Origin: Kribbella capetownensis
GTDB taxonomy: Bacteria; Actinomycetota; Actinomycetes; Propionibacteriales; Kribbellaceae
Direction of reading: 5' to 3'
Length of the DNA: 64,000 nt
Assembly (NCBI RefSeq): GCF_004331485.1
Contig: NZ_SJKD01000014.1
Coordinates: 104,945-168,944, forward strand
Of the stretch, positions 1 through 8,344 are shown in pieces; the stretch's first letter is position 1, and the number at the start of each line of letters is the position of its first letter. Both the position numbers and the translations under genes were made by a program. The notes beneath the pieces are model-generated. The model ran no database searches and was not told where the DNA came from. It saw only the letters and a list, made by a program, of their open reading frames with translations.

Positions 1-614
1 TCCAGTCGCCCTGCGCCGGCCGGGATCCGTCCGATCACCGGCACTCCGGTGGTCACTGGAAGGTCCTCCAGGTTGCACTGCTCGGCCAGATCAGGCTCCG
101 CAGGCCAGGACCCGATGATCAGCCCGTCGATGGGAAGGTTGCGGCTCCGGAGTGCCTCGACCGTCAGACCGGTGTGATTCAGCGTGCCCAAGCCCGAGCG
201 TGCAACCACCACAAACGTGAACGGCGCCGTGAGGTGGGTCGCCAGGTCGGACAGGTCGTTTCCGTCCCCGTCGAGCCCGACCAACAGACCACCGGCGCCT
301 TCCACCAGCACGCTGTCGTGCGAGCGGGCGAGGTCGTCGATGGACTTGGCCTGCGACTCCACGGATGGGAGGGGCACCCGGGCCCGGCGGGCTGCCGTCG
401 TCGGAGCGAGCGGATCGCGCAGGCGGATGCCCTCGTGCAACTCCGTGAGCCCGGTCAGCCGGCGTACCTCAGCCAGGTCGCCTGGCTCATCCGGCCCCAC
501 ACCGGTCTGAGCAGGCTTGACCACGGCAACGGTCCCAGTTGCCCGGGCTGCCAGCGCGGCGGTGGCGATGGTCTTCCCTACTTCTGTGTCCGTGCCGGTG
601 ACGAGGATGATCAC
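1..614 (-). CDS. bioD: Dethiobiotin synthetase (partial, 3' end outside window)
   Basis: ATP-dependent carboxylation of 7,8-diaminopelargonic acid to dethiobiotin, the third step of biotin assembly. The protein begins VIILVTGTDTEVGKT, the P-loop that opens BioD proteins, and continues with VVKPAQTG and a VEGAGGLLV segment, both family landmarks. Translation starts at a GTG (614-612) that overlaps the bioF stop in a GTGA, so it is translationally coupled as the last visible gene of the bioB-bsaP-bioA-bioF-bioD operon. About 204 residues are visible of a usual 220-240; the reading frame is open at base 1. Confidence 0.93.
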   Translation of the reverse strand, partial: MIILVTGTDTEVGKTIATAALAARATGTVAVVKPAQTGVGPDEPGDLAEVRRLTGLTELHEGIRLRDPLAPTTAARRARVPLPSVESQAKSIDDLARSHDSVLVEGAGGLLVGLDGDGNDLSDLATHLTAPFTFVVVARSGLGTLNHTGLTVEALRSRNLPIDGLIIGSWPAEPDLAEQCNLEDLPVTTGVPVIGRIPAGAGRL

Positions 615-1732
615 GAGACCTGGCCGATCGCGGCGAGGACGACGGTGCATGCGCGATCCAGATCCTCGTCGGACAAGCCGGCGTGGGCGGTAAGGCGGAG
701 GCGGCTGATCCCGTCGGGGACGGTCGGCGGCCGGAAGCTCCCTACGCGTACGCCGTTCTCCAGACAGAGCTCGGCGGCACGGACCGCCTCGCGCGGACCC
801 GGCATCGGGACCGACACGACCGCACCGGACGAGGGCGGCACACCACAAGCCAACGCCAACCGGGCCGCTGCAGAATGGATCGCGGCGGGCCGATCGGGCT
901 CGTCCTGAAGCACCCGGAGAGCAGCAAGCGCAGCAGCACACGCAGCCGGATTCAGACCCGTGTCGTAGATGAACGGCCGCGACCGGTTGATCAAATGGTC
1001 GCGAAGAAGCGCAGGCCCAAGGACGACGCCCCCTTGCGCGGCGAGCGCCTTGGACAGCGTCATCGTGACGATCACATGCTCGAGACCAGCCAACCCAGCC
1101 GCATGGACCGAACCACGACCGCCACCAGTCACCCCGAGCCCATGCGCCTCATCCACCAGCAGTACGGCGTCCTGCTCGCGAGCGACCGCAGCCAACTCGA
1201 TCAACGGCGCCTCATCGCTGAGCACACTGAACACGGACTCGGTCAGCACCAACGCATGCGGTTCGTTGCGCTCGGCAAGCACCTTGCCGACCGCGTCCAC
1301 ATCATTGTGCGGAACAACCTCGACCCGTGACCGCGACAGCCGGCTGCCATCGATGAGCGATGCGTGCACGTGATCGTCCGACACCACGAGCGTTCCCGGA
1401 CCACCGAGCGCCGTGACCACACCGAGGTTGGCGAGATAGCCCGATGAGAACACGAGCGCAGTCTCCTGGCCGACGTACGTCGCCAGCGACGACTCGAGTT
1501 CGTCGTGCAGGGCCGTCGTACCGGTGACCAAGCGCGAGGCTGTCGATCCGGTGCCCCACTGGCAGACGGCGTCGGCCGCGGCCTCGATCACGCGCGGATC
1601 GGACGCCAGGCCGAGGTAGTCGTTGCCCGCGAGATCGATCAGCCGCTCGTCGGCGGCGCGAACCCGGAGCCGGCGGGTCAGACCGCGCGCCTCCAACGCA
1701 GCGGCCTTCGGGCCGAGCCAGTCCTCGAGCAT
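611..1732 (-). CDS. bioF: 8-amino-7-oxononanoate synthase
   Basis: PLP enzyme that condenses pimeloyl-ACP/CoA with L-alanine, the first committed biotin ring step. The 373-residue protein shows NDYLGL at 37-42, GSTASRLVTG at 62-71, the PLP-binding DEAHGLG at 194-200 and the Schiff-base lysine K228 in TLSKALAAQGG. The ATG at 1732 is chosen because it shares a base with the bioA stop (TGATG) and gives the usual family N-terminus; an upstream in-frame extension is simply the antisense-like read-through of bioA. Slightly shorter than E. coli BioF (384) but complete. Downstream it overlaps bioD by four bases. Confidence 0.96.
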   Translation of the reverse strand: MLEDWLGPKAAALEARGLTRRLRVRAADERLIDLAGNDYLGLASDPRVIEAAADAVCQWGTGSTASRLVTGTTALHDELESSLATYVGQETALVFSSGYLANLGVVTALGGPGTLVVSDDHVHASLIDGSRLSRSRVEVVPHNDVDAVGKVLAERNEPHALVLTESVFSVLSDEAPLIELAAVAREQDAVLLVDEAHGLGVTGGGRGSVHAAGLAGLEHVIVTMTLSKALAAQGGVVLGPALLRDHLINRSRPFIYDTGLNPAACAAALAALRVLQDEPDRPAAIHSAAARLALACGVPPSSGAVVSVPMPGPREAVRAAELCLENGVRVGSFRPPTVPDGISRLRLTAHAGLSDEDLDRACTVVLAAIGQVS

Positions 1733-3033
1733 CAGCCGGCCTCCTCCACTGCCGCGGTGATCGCGGCCGCGATGGTGGCGATCTCCTCGTCGGTGCACAC
1801 GTACGGAGGCATCGTGTAGACGAGATCGCGGAACGGCCGCACCCACACCCCGCGCCGCAGCGCCGCCTCGGTCATCCGCGGCAGGTCGACCGGCCCACCA
1901 AGTTGTACGACGCCGACCGCACCGATCACTCGCACGTCCTTGACCCCAGGCAGCGACGCCGCCGGTGCGAGACCGGCGGACAGCCCTGCGGAGATCTGAG
2001 CGACCCGGCCGGCCCAGTCCTGGGACAGTAGGAGGTCGATCGACGCGAGGGCGGCCGAGCACGCCAGTGGGTTCGCCATGAAGGTCGGGCCGTGCATCAG
2101 CGCACCGCCGGGTCCGTTCGACACCGTGTGCGCGACGTCCGTCGTACACAAAGTGGCTGCCAACGACAGGTAGCCGCCGGTCAGTGCCTTGCCGGCGCAG
2201 AGGATGTCCGGGTCGATGCCCGCGTGCTCGGAGGCGAACAGCGTGCCGGTCCGGCCGAAGCCGGTGGCGATCTCGTCCAGGATCAGCAGGAACCCGTGCC
2301 GGTCGGCGAGCTCACGCAGCAGCCGCAGGCAGGCCGGGCTGTACGGATACATGCCGCCGGCTCCCTGCAGGATCGGTTCGACGATGATCGCCGCGATCTC
2401 GCCGGCCAGCTGCTCCGCCAACGCCGACACGGACGCCGCCCAGGCCAGGAACTCCGGATCGTCGTCGGGGCGGTCGAAACCAGCCGGCGGCTGCGGGCCG
2501 AACACCTGCTCCTTCAGCGCGCCGGTGAACAGCGAGTGCATCCCGTTCACCGGATCGCACACACTCATCGGTGCGAACGTGTCGCCGTGATAGCCGCCAC
2601 GGACGGTCAGCATCCGGGTTCGGCCGTTGTTGCCCCGGGCAACCTGGTACTGGAGCGCGAGCTTGATCGCGACCTCGACCGACACCGAGCCCGAGTCGCA
2701 GAAGAAGACGTGCCGCAACGGCTCGGGGCTGATCTCCACCAGCCGCTCGGCCAGCCGGATCGCCGGCTCGTGGGTCAGCCCACCGAACATGACATGGCTG
2801 AAGTCGTCCACCTGGCTCTTCACCGCCGCGTCCAGCACGGGGTTGCGGTAGCCGTGGATCATGCACCACCAGGACGCCATCGCGTCGATCGCCTCGACGC
2901 TGCCACCGTCCCCGTCGTCCAGTTGCAGACGTACGCCGGACGCGCCCCGGACCATCCGCACCGGTGACGGATCACTCAGGGAGGAGTACGGATGCCACAG
3001 CAACTCCGCGTCGCGCGCCAACATGCCGGCCAT
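1732..3033 (-). CDS. bioA: Adenosylmethionine-8-amino-7-oxononanoate transaminase
   Basis: Class III aminotransferase that converts KAPA to 7,8-diaminopelargonate with SAM as amino donor. The 433-residue protein has WHPYSS near the N-terminus (13-18), the substrate-contact W55-W56 pair, LDEIATGFGRTG with the PLP-aspartate D253, and the catalytic lysine K282 in CAGKALTGGY. The ATG at 3033 overlaps the bsaP stop (TGATG), so it is coupled to the small upstream gene; a second in-frame ATG lies three codons in. It is the third gene of the biotin operon. Confidence 0.96.
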   Translation of the reverse strand: MAGMLARDAELLWHPYSSLSDPSPVRMVRGASGVRLQLDDGDGGSVEAIDAMASWWCMIHGYRNPVLDAAVKSQVDDFSHVMFGGLTHEPAIRLAERLVEISPEPLRHVFFCDSGSVSVEVAIKLALQYQVARGNNGRTRMLTVRGGYHGDTFAPMSVCDPVNGMHSLFTGALKEQVFGPQPPAGFDRPDDDPEFLAWAASVSALAEQLAGEIAAIIVEPILQGAGGMYPYSPACLRLLRELADRHGFLLILDEIATGFGRTGTLFASEHAGIDPDILCAGKALTGGYLSLAATLCTTDVAHTVSNGPGGALMHGPTFMANPLACSAALASIDLLLSQDWAGRVAQISAGLSAGLAPAASLPGVKDVRVIGAVGVVQLGGPVDLPRMTEAALRRGVWVRPFRDLVYTMPPYVCTDEEIATIAAAITAAVEEAG

Positions 3034-3221
3034 CAGGACGAGACCTCACCGTGCACCGAGCACCTGGCGGTCCAGCCCATCGGGTGGACCTGGACGACCA
3101 TGCGGCGGCGGCACTGGTCGCAGTACCGGGGCGGCTCCAGCATCAGCGCTTGGCGGCAGGCGTCGTGGTCCCCGTCTGCGCTCTCGCGGCCACAGCGTCC
3201 GCAGTAAAGGAGTGTGGTCAT
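3033..3221 (-). CDS. bsaP: Biotin synthase auxiliary protein BsaP
   Basis: A 62-residue cysteine-rich protein placed between bioB and bioA, overlapping both (ATGA with bioB, TGATG with bioA). It carries two paired-cysteine knots, CGRC at 7-10 and CDQC at 34-37, plus C22 and C54, a pattern expected for an iron-sulfur or zinc protein. Actinobacterial BsaP is known to support biotin synthase, which sacrifices an iron-sulfur cluster as sulfur donor; BsaP is thought to help it operate or be rebuilt. Position, size and cysteine pattern all match that family. The cluster type cannot be told from sequence. Confidence 0.85.
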   Translation of the reverse strand: MTTLLYCGRCGRESADGDHDACRQALMLEPPRYCDQCRRRMVVQVHPMGWTARCSVHGEVSS

Positions 3222-4213
3222 AGCGTCTTCTGGAGCTCCTTGACCGGCATCTTCAGCTCGGCCAGCAGGTCCAGGTCCGCGGTCGCCGGGCGGCCCAGCG
3301 TAGTCAGATAGTTGCCGACGATGACGGCGTTGATCCCACCGAGCAGACCGTCGCGGGTGCCCAGGTCTCCCAGGGTCAGCTCGCGGCCGCCGGCGTACCG
3401 CAGCACCGTGCGCGGCATCGCGAGCCGGAACGCGGCGATGGTCCGCAGCGCGTCCTTGCCGGCCATCACCTCCAGGTCGCCGAACGGCGTCCCCGGGCGC
3501 GGGTTGAGGAAGTTCAGCGGCACCTCGTGCGGGTCGAGCTCGGCCAGCTGCGCGGCCAGCTCGGCGCGCTGCTCCAGCGTCTCGCCCATCCCGACCAGAC
3601 CGCCGCAGCACAGCTCCATGCCGGACTCCCTGATCATCAGGCAGGTGTCCCAGCGCTCCTCGAAGGAGTGGGTGGTGACGACATCACCGAAGTACGAGCG
3701 GGCCGACTCGAGGTTGTGGTTGTAGCGGTGCACGCCCATCGCGTTGAGCTCGTCCACCTGCTCCTGCGTCAGCATGCCGAGCGAGCAGGCGATGTTGATG
3801 TCGACCTCGGAGTTGATCGCCTCGATGCCGGCCTTCACCTGCGACATCAGCCGCTCGTCCGGACCGCGCACCGCGGCCACGATGCAGAACTCGGTCGCAC
3901 CGGTCTTCGCGGTCTCCTTGGCCGCCTCGACCAGCTCCGGGATGTTCAGCCAGACCGAGCGCACCGGCGAGGTGAACTGGCCGGACTGCGAGCAGAAGTG
4001 ACAGTCCTCCGGGCAGCCGCCGGTCTTCAGCGAGATGATCCCCTCGACCTCGACCTCCTCGCCGCACCACTTGACCCGTACGTCGTGGGCCAGTGCGAGC
4101 AGCTCGGGCAGCCGGTCGTCGGGCGATCGGAGAACCTCGACCAATTGCTCCTGGCTCAGTCCGACGCCCTGTTCCAGAACCTGCTCACGTGCCACGTCCA
4201 GGATGTCGCCCAT
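3218..4213 (-). CDS. bioB: Biotin synthase (radical SAM)
   Basis: Radical-SAM enzyme that inserts sulfur into dethiobiotin. The 331-residue protein has the CxxxCxxC cluster motif at C67, C71 and C74 (GGCPEDCHFC), followed by a standard BioB core: CSLGMLT, YNHNLE, CCGGLVGMGET and NFLNPRPGTP. The ATG at 4213 is preceded by a GGGAGA ribosome site at good distance; an in-frame upstream extension of 39 codons runs into the 4251-4335 hairpin and is not believed. First gene of the operon, so its promoter should lie in 4214-4480. Confidence 0.97.
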   Translation of the reverse strand: MGDILDVAREQVLEQGVGLSQEQLVEVLRSPDDRLPELLALAHDVRVKWCGEEVEVEGIISLKTGGCPEDCHFCSQSGQFTSPVRSVWLNIPELVEAAKETAKTGATEFCIVAAVRGPDERLMSQVKAGIEAINSEVDINIACSLGMLTQEQVDELNAMGVHRYNHNLESARSYFGDVVTTHSFEERWDTCLMIRESGMELCCGGLVGMGETLEQRAELAAQLAELDPHEVPLNFLNPRPGTPFGDLEVMAGKDALRTIAAFRLAMPRTVLRYAGGRELTLGDLGTRDGLLGGINAVIVGNYLTTLGRPATADLDLLAELKMPVKELQKTL

Positions 4214-4250
4214 GGTTCTCCCTGCCTCATCGAACGGTCGGCTCACAGTA

Positions 4251-4335
4251 AGGGTGTGCCTGGCGATTCCGCGCCGTAGCGATTCCGCGCCGTAGCGATT
4301 CCACGCGGTAGGCGGGGAATCGCCAGGCACACCCT
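4251..4335. repeat. 20-bp perfect inverted repeat enclosing three 16-bp tandem repeats
   Basis: Arms 4251-4270 and 4316-4335 are perfectly complementary over 20 bp. The space from 4263 to 4310 is three tandem 16-mers: 4263-4278 and 4279-4294 are identical (gcgattccgcgccgta) and 4295-4310 differs at two positions. The element lies 38-122 bases upstream of bioB, so it could be a leader hairpin of the biotin operon, a terminator for something read rightwards, or a small palindromic mobile repeat. It has no T-run on either side. Confidence 0.7.
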
Positions 4336-4561
4336 AGGACAGGCCGGTACGCCGTCTCTGCGGTGGGCGTCACGTGAAACACGTGGAGGCGACCTGCTTC
4401 AGCACTCTCCGCACACTCGGAGAAACTTCTTGGATTTTTCTACGGAACCTCGTAACCCCCCGTAGAAGGGCTCGTTGATGTGTACAGAGGCGGTTACCGC
4501 AAAGAAGACCGCCACTCGATTACAGGCAGCGACGAAAGCCGATCATCACGATCAGCACGCA

Positions 4562-4579
4562 GAGTGGTCACAACCACTC
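4562..4579. repeat. Small perfect hairpin upstream of the 4621 RNA
   Basis: Seven-base arms gagtggt/accactc around a 4-base loop. It lies just upstream of the proposed promoter at 4588-4615, and could be an operator or an incidental palindrome. Confidence 0.35.
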
Positions 4580-4587
4580 GCAAGAGC

Positions 4588-4615
4588 TCGAAACTCCTGG
4601 AATCGGATGTAGAGT
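4588..4615 (+). promoter_or_regulatory. Probable sigma70-type promoter
   Basis: TCGAAA at 4588-4593, a 16-base spacer and TAGAGT at 4610-4615. The TAGAGT -10 box is like that of strong stable-RNA promoters in actinobacteria. The start point would be near 4621, at the head of the structured RNA. Confidence 0.45.
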
Positions 4616-4620
4616 GGGGT

Positions 4621-4808
4621 ACCAAGAGCTCGGGTCGCCAGCTGTGGTTGGTGACCCGATCCCAAAGCGCCGGGCGCCTCACCCCGGCTTGAGTGGGTCC
4701 CTCGGGAAACGATTTGGGCGGAAACGTTCCCGAGGGACCTGCTCCCTTTTCTGGGCTTTTTCAGAATGCCCCACAAACCTCAGCAGCCACACAAGTGCTG
4801 AGGTTTTC
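4621..4808 (+). ncRNA. Probable structured non-coding RNA of about 185 nt
   Basis: No convincing protein is encoded here, yet the stretch folds well: a 10-bp stem cgggtcgcca/tggtgacccg (4631-4661 region), a gccggg/cccggc stem near 4670-4687, and a 13-bp stem at 4696-4708/4727-4739 (ggtccctcgggaa with its complement). A promoter-like sequence precedes it and a clear intrinsic terminator ends it. Length and isolation recall the 6S-like RNAs of actinobacteria, but I cannot assign a family; it is not tmRNA, SRP RNA or RNase P RNA as far as the motifs show. Confidence 0.5.
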
Positions 4809-4810
4809 TC
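4777..4810 (+). terminator. Intrinsic terminator
   Basis: Nine-base stem acctcagca/tgctgaggt (4777-4785 with 4796-4804), a 10-base loop and a following TTTTCTC tract. The T-run is on the + strand, so it ends a rightward transcript, that is the 4621 RNA, and not the leftward oxidoreductase gene, whose stop codon is downstream at 4848. Confidence 0.75.
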
Positions 4811-4847
4811 ATTTCACCTGATCACTGTCCGAAGTATTGTCGTTACG

Positions 4848-6548
4848 TTACGGCTCCGTCACAGACTGCCTCGGCACGATCGGCAGCCGCAGCGCCCCGG
4901 GCGCCTCCGCCGGTACGACGGGATGCGCCGGCCGCACTGGCTGGATCCGCTCGTACGCCGATCCGGGGGCCGGACGCGTGTCGTCCTCACTCTTGTTCGG
5001 CCAGAACGCCAGCGCTCGCTCGGCCTGGGCCGTGATCGTCAGCGACGGGTTGACGCCCAGGTTCGCCGAGATCGTCGACCCGTCCAGGATGTGCAGGCCG
5101 TCGTACCCGTAGACGCGGTGGTACGGGTCGACCACGCCGGTCTCCGCGGAGTCGCCGATCGCGCAGCCGCCGATGAAGTGGGCGGTCATCGGCACGTTGA
5201 ACGGCTCTCCGATCGTGCCACCCGGCGTACCGCGCATGAGTTTGGCCATCCGCCGGACCACCTGGTTCGCGACCGGGATCCACGACGGGTTCGGGGCGCC
5301 GTGGCCCTGCTTCGAGGTGAGGCGCCACCGGCCCAGCCTGTCTCGTTTGCCGAAGGTGGTGATCGAGTTGTCCGCGGTCTGCATCACCAGCGCGATCACG
5401 GTCCGCTCGGACCAGTGTTTGAGGTCGTACAGCCGGCGGATGTTCTTCCGCTGCACGCGGAGCTCGCGCAACCAGGTCCGCCACCGCGGCCGGTCGCCGT
5501 CGCCATCGGTCAGCACGGTCTGCAGCAGCGACATCACGTTGCTGCCCTTGCCGTACCGGACCGGTTCGATGTGGGTGATGTCGTCCGGGTGGAACGACGA
5601 GGTGATCGCGACGCCACGGCTGTAGTCGACGTCACGGTCCCGCGCGATTGCCCCCAGCAACGACTCCGAGTTGGTCCGGGTGAGCACACCGAGCCGGTCG
5701 GACAGCCGCGGCAGTTTGCCCTCGTCGCGCAGTCGGTGCAGCAGTTTCGCCGTACCGAGGGCCGATGCTGCGAACACCACCTGCTGGGCCGTGAATCGCT
5801 TGGTCTGTTTGCGATTCGAAGTACGCCGTACGTCGACGGCGTACCCGCCGCCCGGAAGCGGCTCGACCGAGGTCACCGTGGTCATCGGATGCACCACGGC
5901 GCCGGCCTTCTCGGCCAGGTAGAGGTAGTTCTTGGTCAGCGTGTTCTTCGCGTTGTGCCGGCAGCCGGTCATGCACTCGCCACAGTCGATACAGCCGGTA
6001 CGCCGCGGTCCCGCGCCACCGAAGTACGGGTCGTCGACCTCGACTCCGGGCTCACCGAAGAAGACACCGACCGGGGTCGGGTGGAACGTGTCCCCCACGC
6101 CCATGTCGTCGGCGACCTGCTTCATCACCTTGTCGGCCGGGGTGAAGCCCGGGTACGTGGTGACGCCGAGCATCCGTTTCGCCTGGTCGTAGTACGGCGC
6201 GAGCTCGGCCTTCCAGTCGGTGATGTGCGCCCACTGGCGGTCGGTGTAGAACGCGGGCAGCGGCTCGTACAGGGTGTTGGCGTAGACCAGGCTGCCGCCG
6301 CCGACGCCGGCTCCGGACAGGATGATCACGTCCCGGAGCGCGCTGATCCGCTGGATGCCGAACCAGCCGAGCTGCGGCGCGAACAGGAACCGCTTGGTGT
6401 CCCACGAGTTCTTCGCGAACCCGGAGTCGTCGAACCGCGCGCCGGCCTCGAGTACGGCGACCTTGTACCCCTTCTCGGTCAGCCGCAGCGCGCTGACGCT
6501 GCCGCCGAACCCCGATCCGATGATCAGGACGTCGTAGTCGAAGCTCAT
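4848..6548 (-). CDS. choD: GMC-family FAD oxidoreductase, cholesterol-oxidase (ChoD)-like
   Basis: FAD-dependent alcohol oxidoreductase of 566 residues. The N-terminus has a dinucleotide fold GSGFGGSVSALRL; a four-cysteine segment CIDCGECMTGC occurs near one third of the length; the C-terminal GMC domain shows HFIGGCAIGDS and the closing GVNPSLTITAQAERA. N-terminus, length and synteny (next to guaB3 and guaB2) match M. tuberculosis Rv3409c, annotated ChoD. The substrate is uncertain: the family acts on sterols or other alcohols, and mycobacterial ChoD has a debated sterol role. Start ATG 6548 gives the family N-terminus MSFDYDVLIIG. Confidence 0.85.
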   Translation of the reverse strand: MSFDYDVLIIGSGFGGSVSALRLTEKGYKVAVLEAGARFDDSGFAKNSWDTKRFLFAPQLGWFGIQRISALRDVIILSGAGVGGGSLVYANTLYEPLPAFYTDRQWAHITDWKAELAPYYDQAKRMLGVTTYPGFTPADKVMKQVADDMGVGDTFHPTPVGVFFGEPGVEVDDPYFGGAGPRRTGCIDCGECMTGCRHNAKNTLTKNYLYLAEKAGAVVHPMTTVTSVEPLPGGGYAVDVRRTSNRKQTKRFTAQQVVFAASALGTAKLLHRLRDEGKLPRLSDRLGVLTRTNSESLLGAIARDRDVDYSRGVAITSSFHPDDITHIEPVRYGKGSNVMSLLQTVLTDGDGDRPRWRTWLRELRVQRKNIRRLYDLKHWSERTVIALVMQTADNSITTFGKRDRLGRWRLTSKQGHGAPNPSWIPVANQVVRRMAKLMRGTPGGTIGEPFNVPMTAHFIGGCAIGDSAETGVVDPYHRVYGYDGLHILDGSTISANLGVNPSLTITAQAERALAFWPNKSEDDTRPAPGSAYERIQPVRPAHPVVPAEAPGALRLPIVPRQSVTEP

Positions 6549-6624
6549 GCACGTCCTCGCTTCGCTCCGGGCGCGCATGAGGCACAAATCGCGCTGTGCC
6601 GTTTGATGACTTCGCTTCGCTCAG

Positions 6625-8217
6625 TCATGCACGGCCCAGTTTCTTCAGCACGCGCAGTGCGCCGGTCATCAGTTCGGCGTACGTCTGGTCGGACAGCCCG
6701 TGTGAGGCAGCGATCGGCAGCACCCGCTGGGTCGCGATCGCCTGCGGGTCGACGTACCGGCGGATGCCCTCGACGCCCTGGCGGCGGCCGAGCCCGGAGG
6801 ACCGCATGCCGCCCATCGGGGTGTCGAGCGAACCGAACGTCGCCGCGTAGCCCTCGTTCACGTTGACCGAGCCGGCCGTCAACTGGGCCGCGACCGCGCG
6901 GCCACGCTTGCCGTCCCGGGTCCAGACGCTCGCGTTCAGCCCGTACTCGCCCTCGTTCGCGCGCTGGATCGCCTCGGACTCGTCGGAGAACCGGTAGATC
7001 GAGACGACCGGGCCGAAGGTCTCGTTGTCGAAGCACTGCATCTCCGGCGTCACCCCGGACAGCACAGTGGGCTCGTAGAACAGCGGCCCGATGTCGGGCC
7101 GCGCCCTCCCACCAGTCAGCACGACCGCGCCCTTGGCCCGTGCGTCGTCGACGTGCCGGGTTACGGTCTCGAGTTGCGCCTTCGAGATCAGCGAGCCCAT
7201 GTCGACGTCCCAGCCCGTGCCGGCGGACAGCCGGATCTTCTTCACCCGGTCCAGGAACGCCGTCACGAACGCGTCGTACAGCTGGTCGGCGACGTAGAGG
7301 CGCTCCGTCGAGACGCAGAGCTGCCCAGCGCTGGCGAAGCACGCGCGGACGGCGCCATCCGCCGCACGGTGCACGTCGGCGTCACGCAGTACGAGCATCG
7401 GGTTCTTGCCACCGAGCTCGAGGCTGCAGCCGATCAGCCGCTCGCCCGCCTGCCGAGCCACCAGCCGGCCGGTCTTGGTCGAGCCGGTGAAGCAGATGTA
7501 GTCGGTGTTCTGGATGATCGCGCCGCCGACGGTCGGGCCGTCACCGTTGACCGGCTGCCACGCCCCCCGCGGCAGACCCGCCTCGTAGAGCAGCTCGATC
7601 GCCCGGAGCGCGGTCAGCGGGGTCTGGCTGTCCGGCTTGTGTACGACGGTATTGCCCGCGAGCACGGCCGGCAGACCATCGGCCATCGCCATGCTGAGCG
7701 GGTAGTTCCACGGCGAGATGATGCCGACGACACCCTTCGGCACGAACCTTTGCTCGGCCCGCGTCAGGAGCGGGAACATGCCCAGCTTGCGCTGCGGCTC
7801 GAGCAACTCGGTCGCCTTACGCCCGTAGTACCGGGCGGTCAGCGCGACGTGCGCGACCTCCTCGAACGCCTGCTTGCGCGCCTTGCCCGACTCGCGGATC
7901 ACCAGATCCACCAGCTCGTGCCGGTGGTCGAGGACCAGATCGTGGTACCGCAGCAGGATCGCGGCCCGCTCGTCCAACGGCACCCGCCGCCAGGTCTGCT
8001 GGGTCTTCCGTGCCGACCGGACCGCGGCTTCCACGTCGTCCGGGGCAGACACGGGCAGATCCGCGATCGGCTGACCCGTCGCCGGGGCGTACGACGTCCG
8101 GGTGCCGGCGGTGGCCCGCAAAAGCCCCGAAAGCCGCCGGATGACCGACTGATCGGTCGCGTACGACGCGGTCGGATCGAGCTCCGGATCCGCGGGAATC
8201 GAGGTCTGCTCACTCAT
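6625..8217 (-). CDS. gabD2: Succinate-semialdehyde dehydrogenase (NADP+), GabD2 type
   Basis: Aldehyde dehydrogenase of 530 residues that oxidises succinic semialdehyde to succinate. Catalytic E267 sits in LELGGKNP and the nucleophile C301 in FASAGQLC; IISPWNYP at 166-173 and FTGSTKTG at 243-250 form the cofactor site. The long N-terminal extension and overall sequence fit the actinobacterial GabD2 group, which can replace a missing 2-oxoglutarate dehydrogenase route. It lies 76 bases upstream of the GMC oxidoreductase on the same strand, and the two may be co-transcribed. Start ATG 8217 follows a divergent intergenic region. Confidence 0.88.
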   Translation of the reverse strand: MSEQTSIPADPELDPTASYATDQSVIRRLSGLLRATAGTRTSYAPATGQPIADLPVSAPDDVEAAVRSARKTQQTWRRVPLDERAAILLRYHDLVLDHRHELVDLVIRESGKARKQAFEEVAHVALTARYYGRKATELLEPQRKLGMFPLLTRAEQRFVPKGVVGIISPWNYPLSMAMADGLPAVLAGNTVVHKPDSQTPLTALRAIELLYEAGLPRGAWQPVNGDGPTVGGAIIQNTDYICFTGSTKTGRLVARQAGERLIGCSLELGGKNPMLVLRDADVHRAADGAVRACFASAGQLCVSTERLYVADQLYDAFVTAFLDRVKKIRLSAGTGWDVDMGSLISKAQLETVTRHVDDARAKGAVVLTGGRARPDIGPLFYEPTVLSGVTPEMQCFDNETFGPVVSIYRFSDESEAIQRANEGEYGLNASVWTRDGKRGRAVAAQLTAGSVNVNEGYAATFGSLDTPMGGMRSSGLGRRQGVEGIRRYVDPQAIATQRVLPIAASHGLSDQTYAELMTGALRVLKKLGRA

Positions 8218-8256
8218 TGATCCAGGCTACCTGCCGGTAATAGCCATGTCAGCCCT

Positions 8257-8268
8257 AGGGAATTCCCT
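8257..8268. promoter_or_regulatory. 12-bp perfect palindrome in a divergent promoter region
   Basis: agggaattccct lies between the divergent gabD2 (start 8217) and TPR gene (start 8345). Size and place fit a regulator operator; the regulator is unknown. Confidence 0.3.
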
Positions 8269-8344
8269 CGTGTCTGCCCTCCATCTGCACGTGCATCGAC
8301 CAGTAGGGTGATCCGTTGAACCTGCGAAGGGGTGGAACGTCAAA

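Noticed and set aside
4480..4692. Possible 70-codon gene before the structured RNA
   Set aside because: Low-complexity Ser/Arg-rich sequence, no ribosome site and overlap with promoter and RNA stems.
4614..6866. 750-codon open frame on the + strand opposite the GMC oxidoreductase
   Set aside because: Arg/Asp/Gly-rich read-through of the antisense strand of a clear FAD enzyme gene; no motif of its own.
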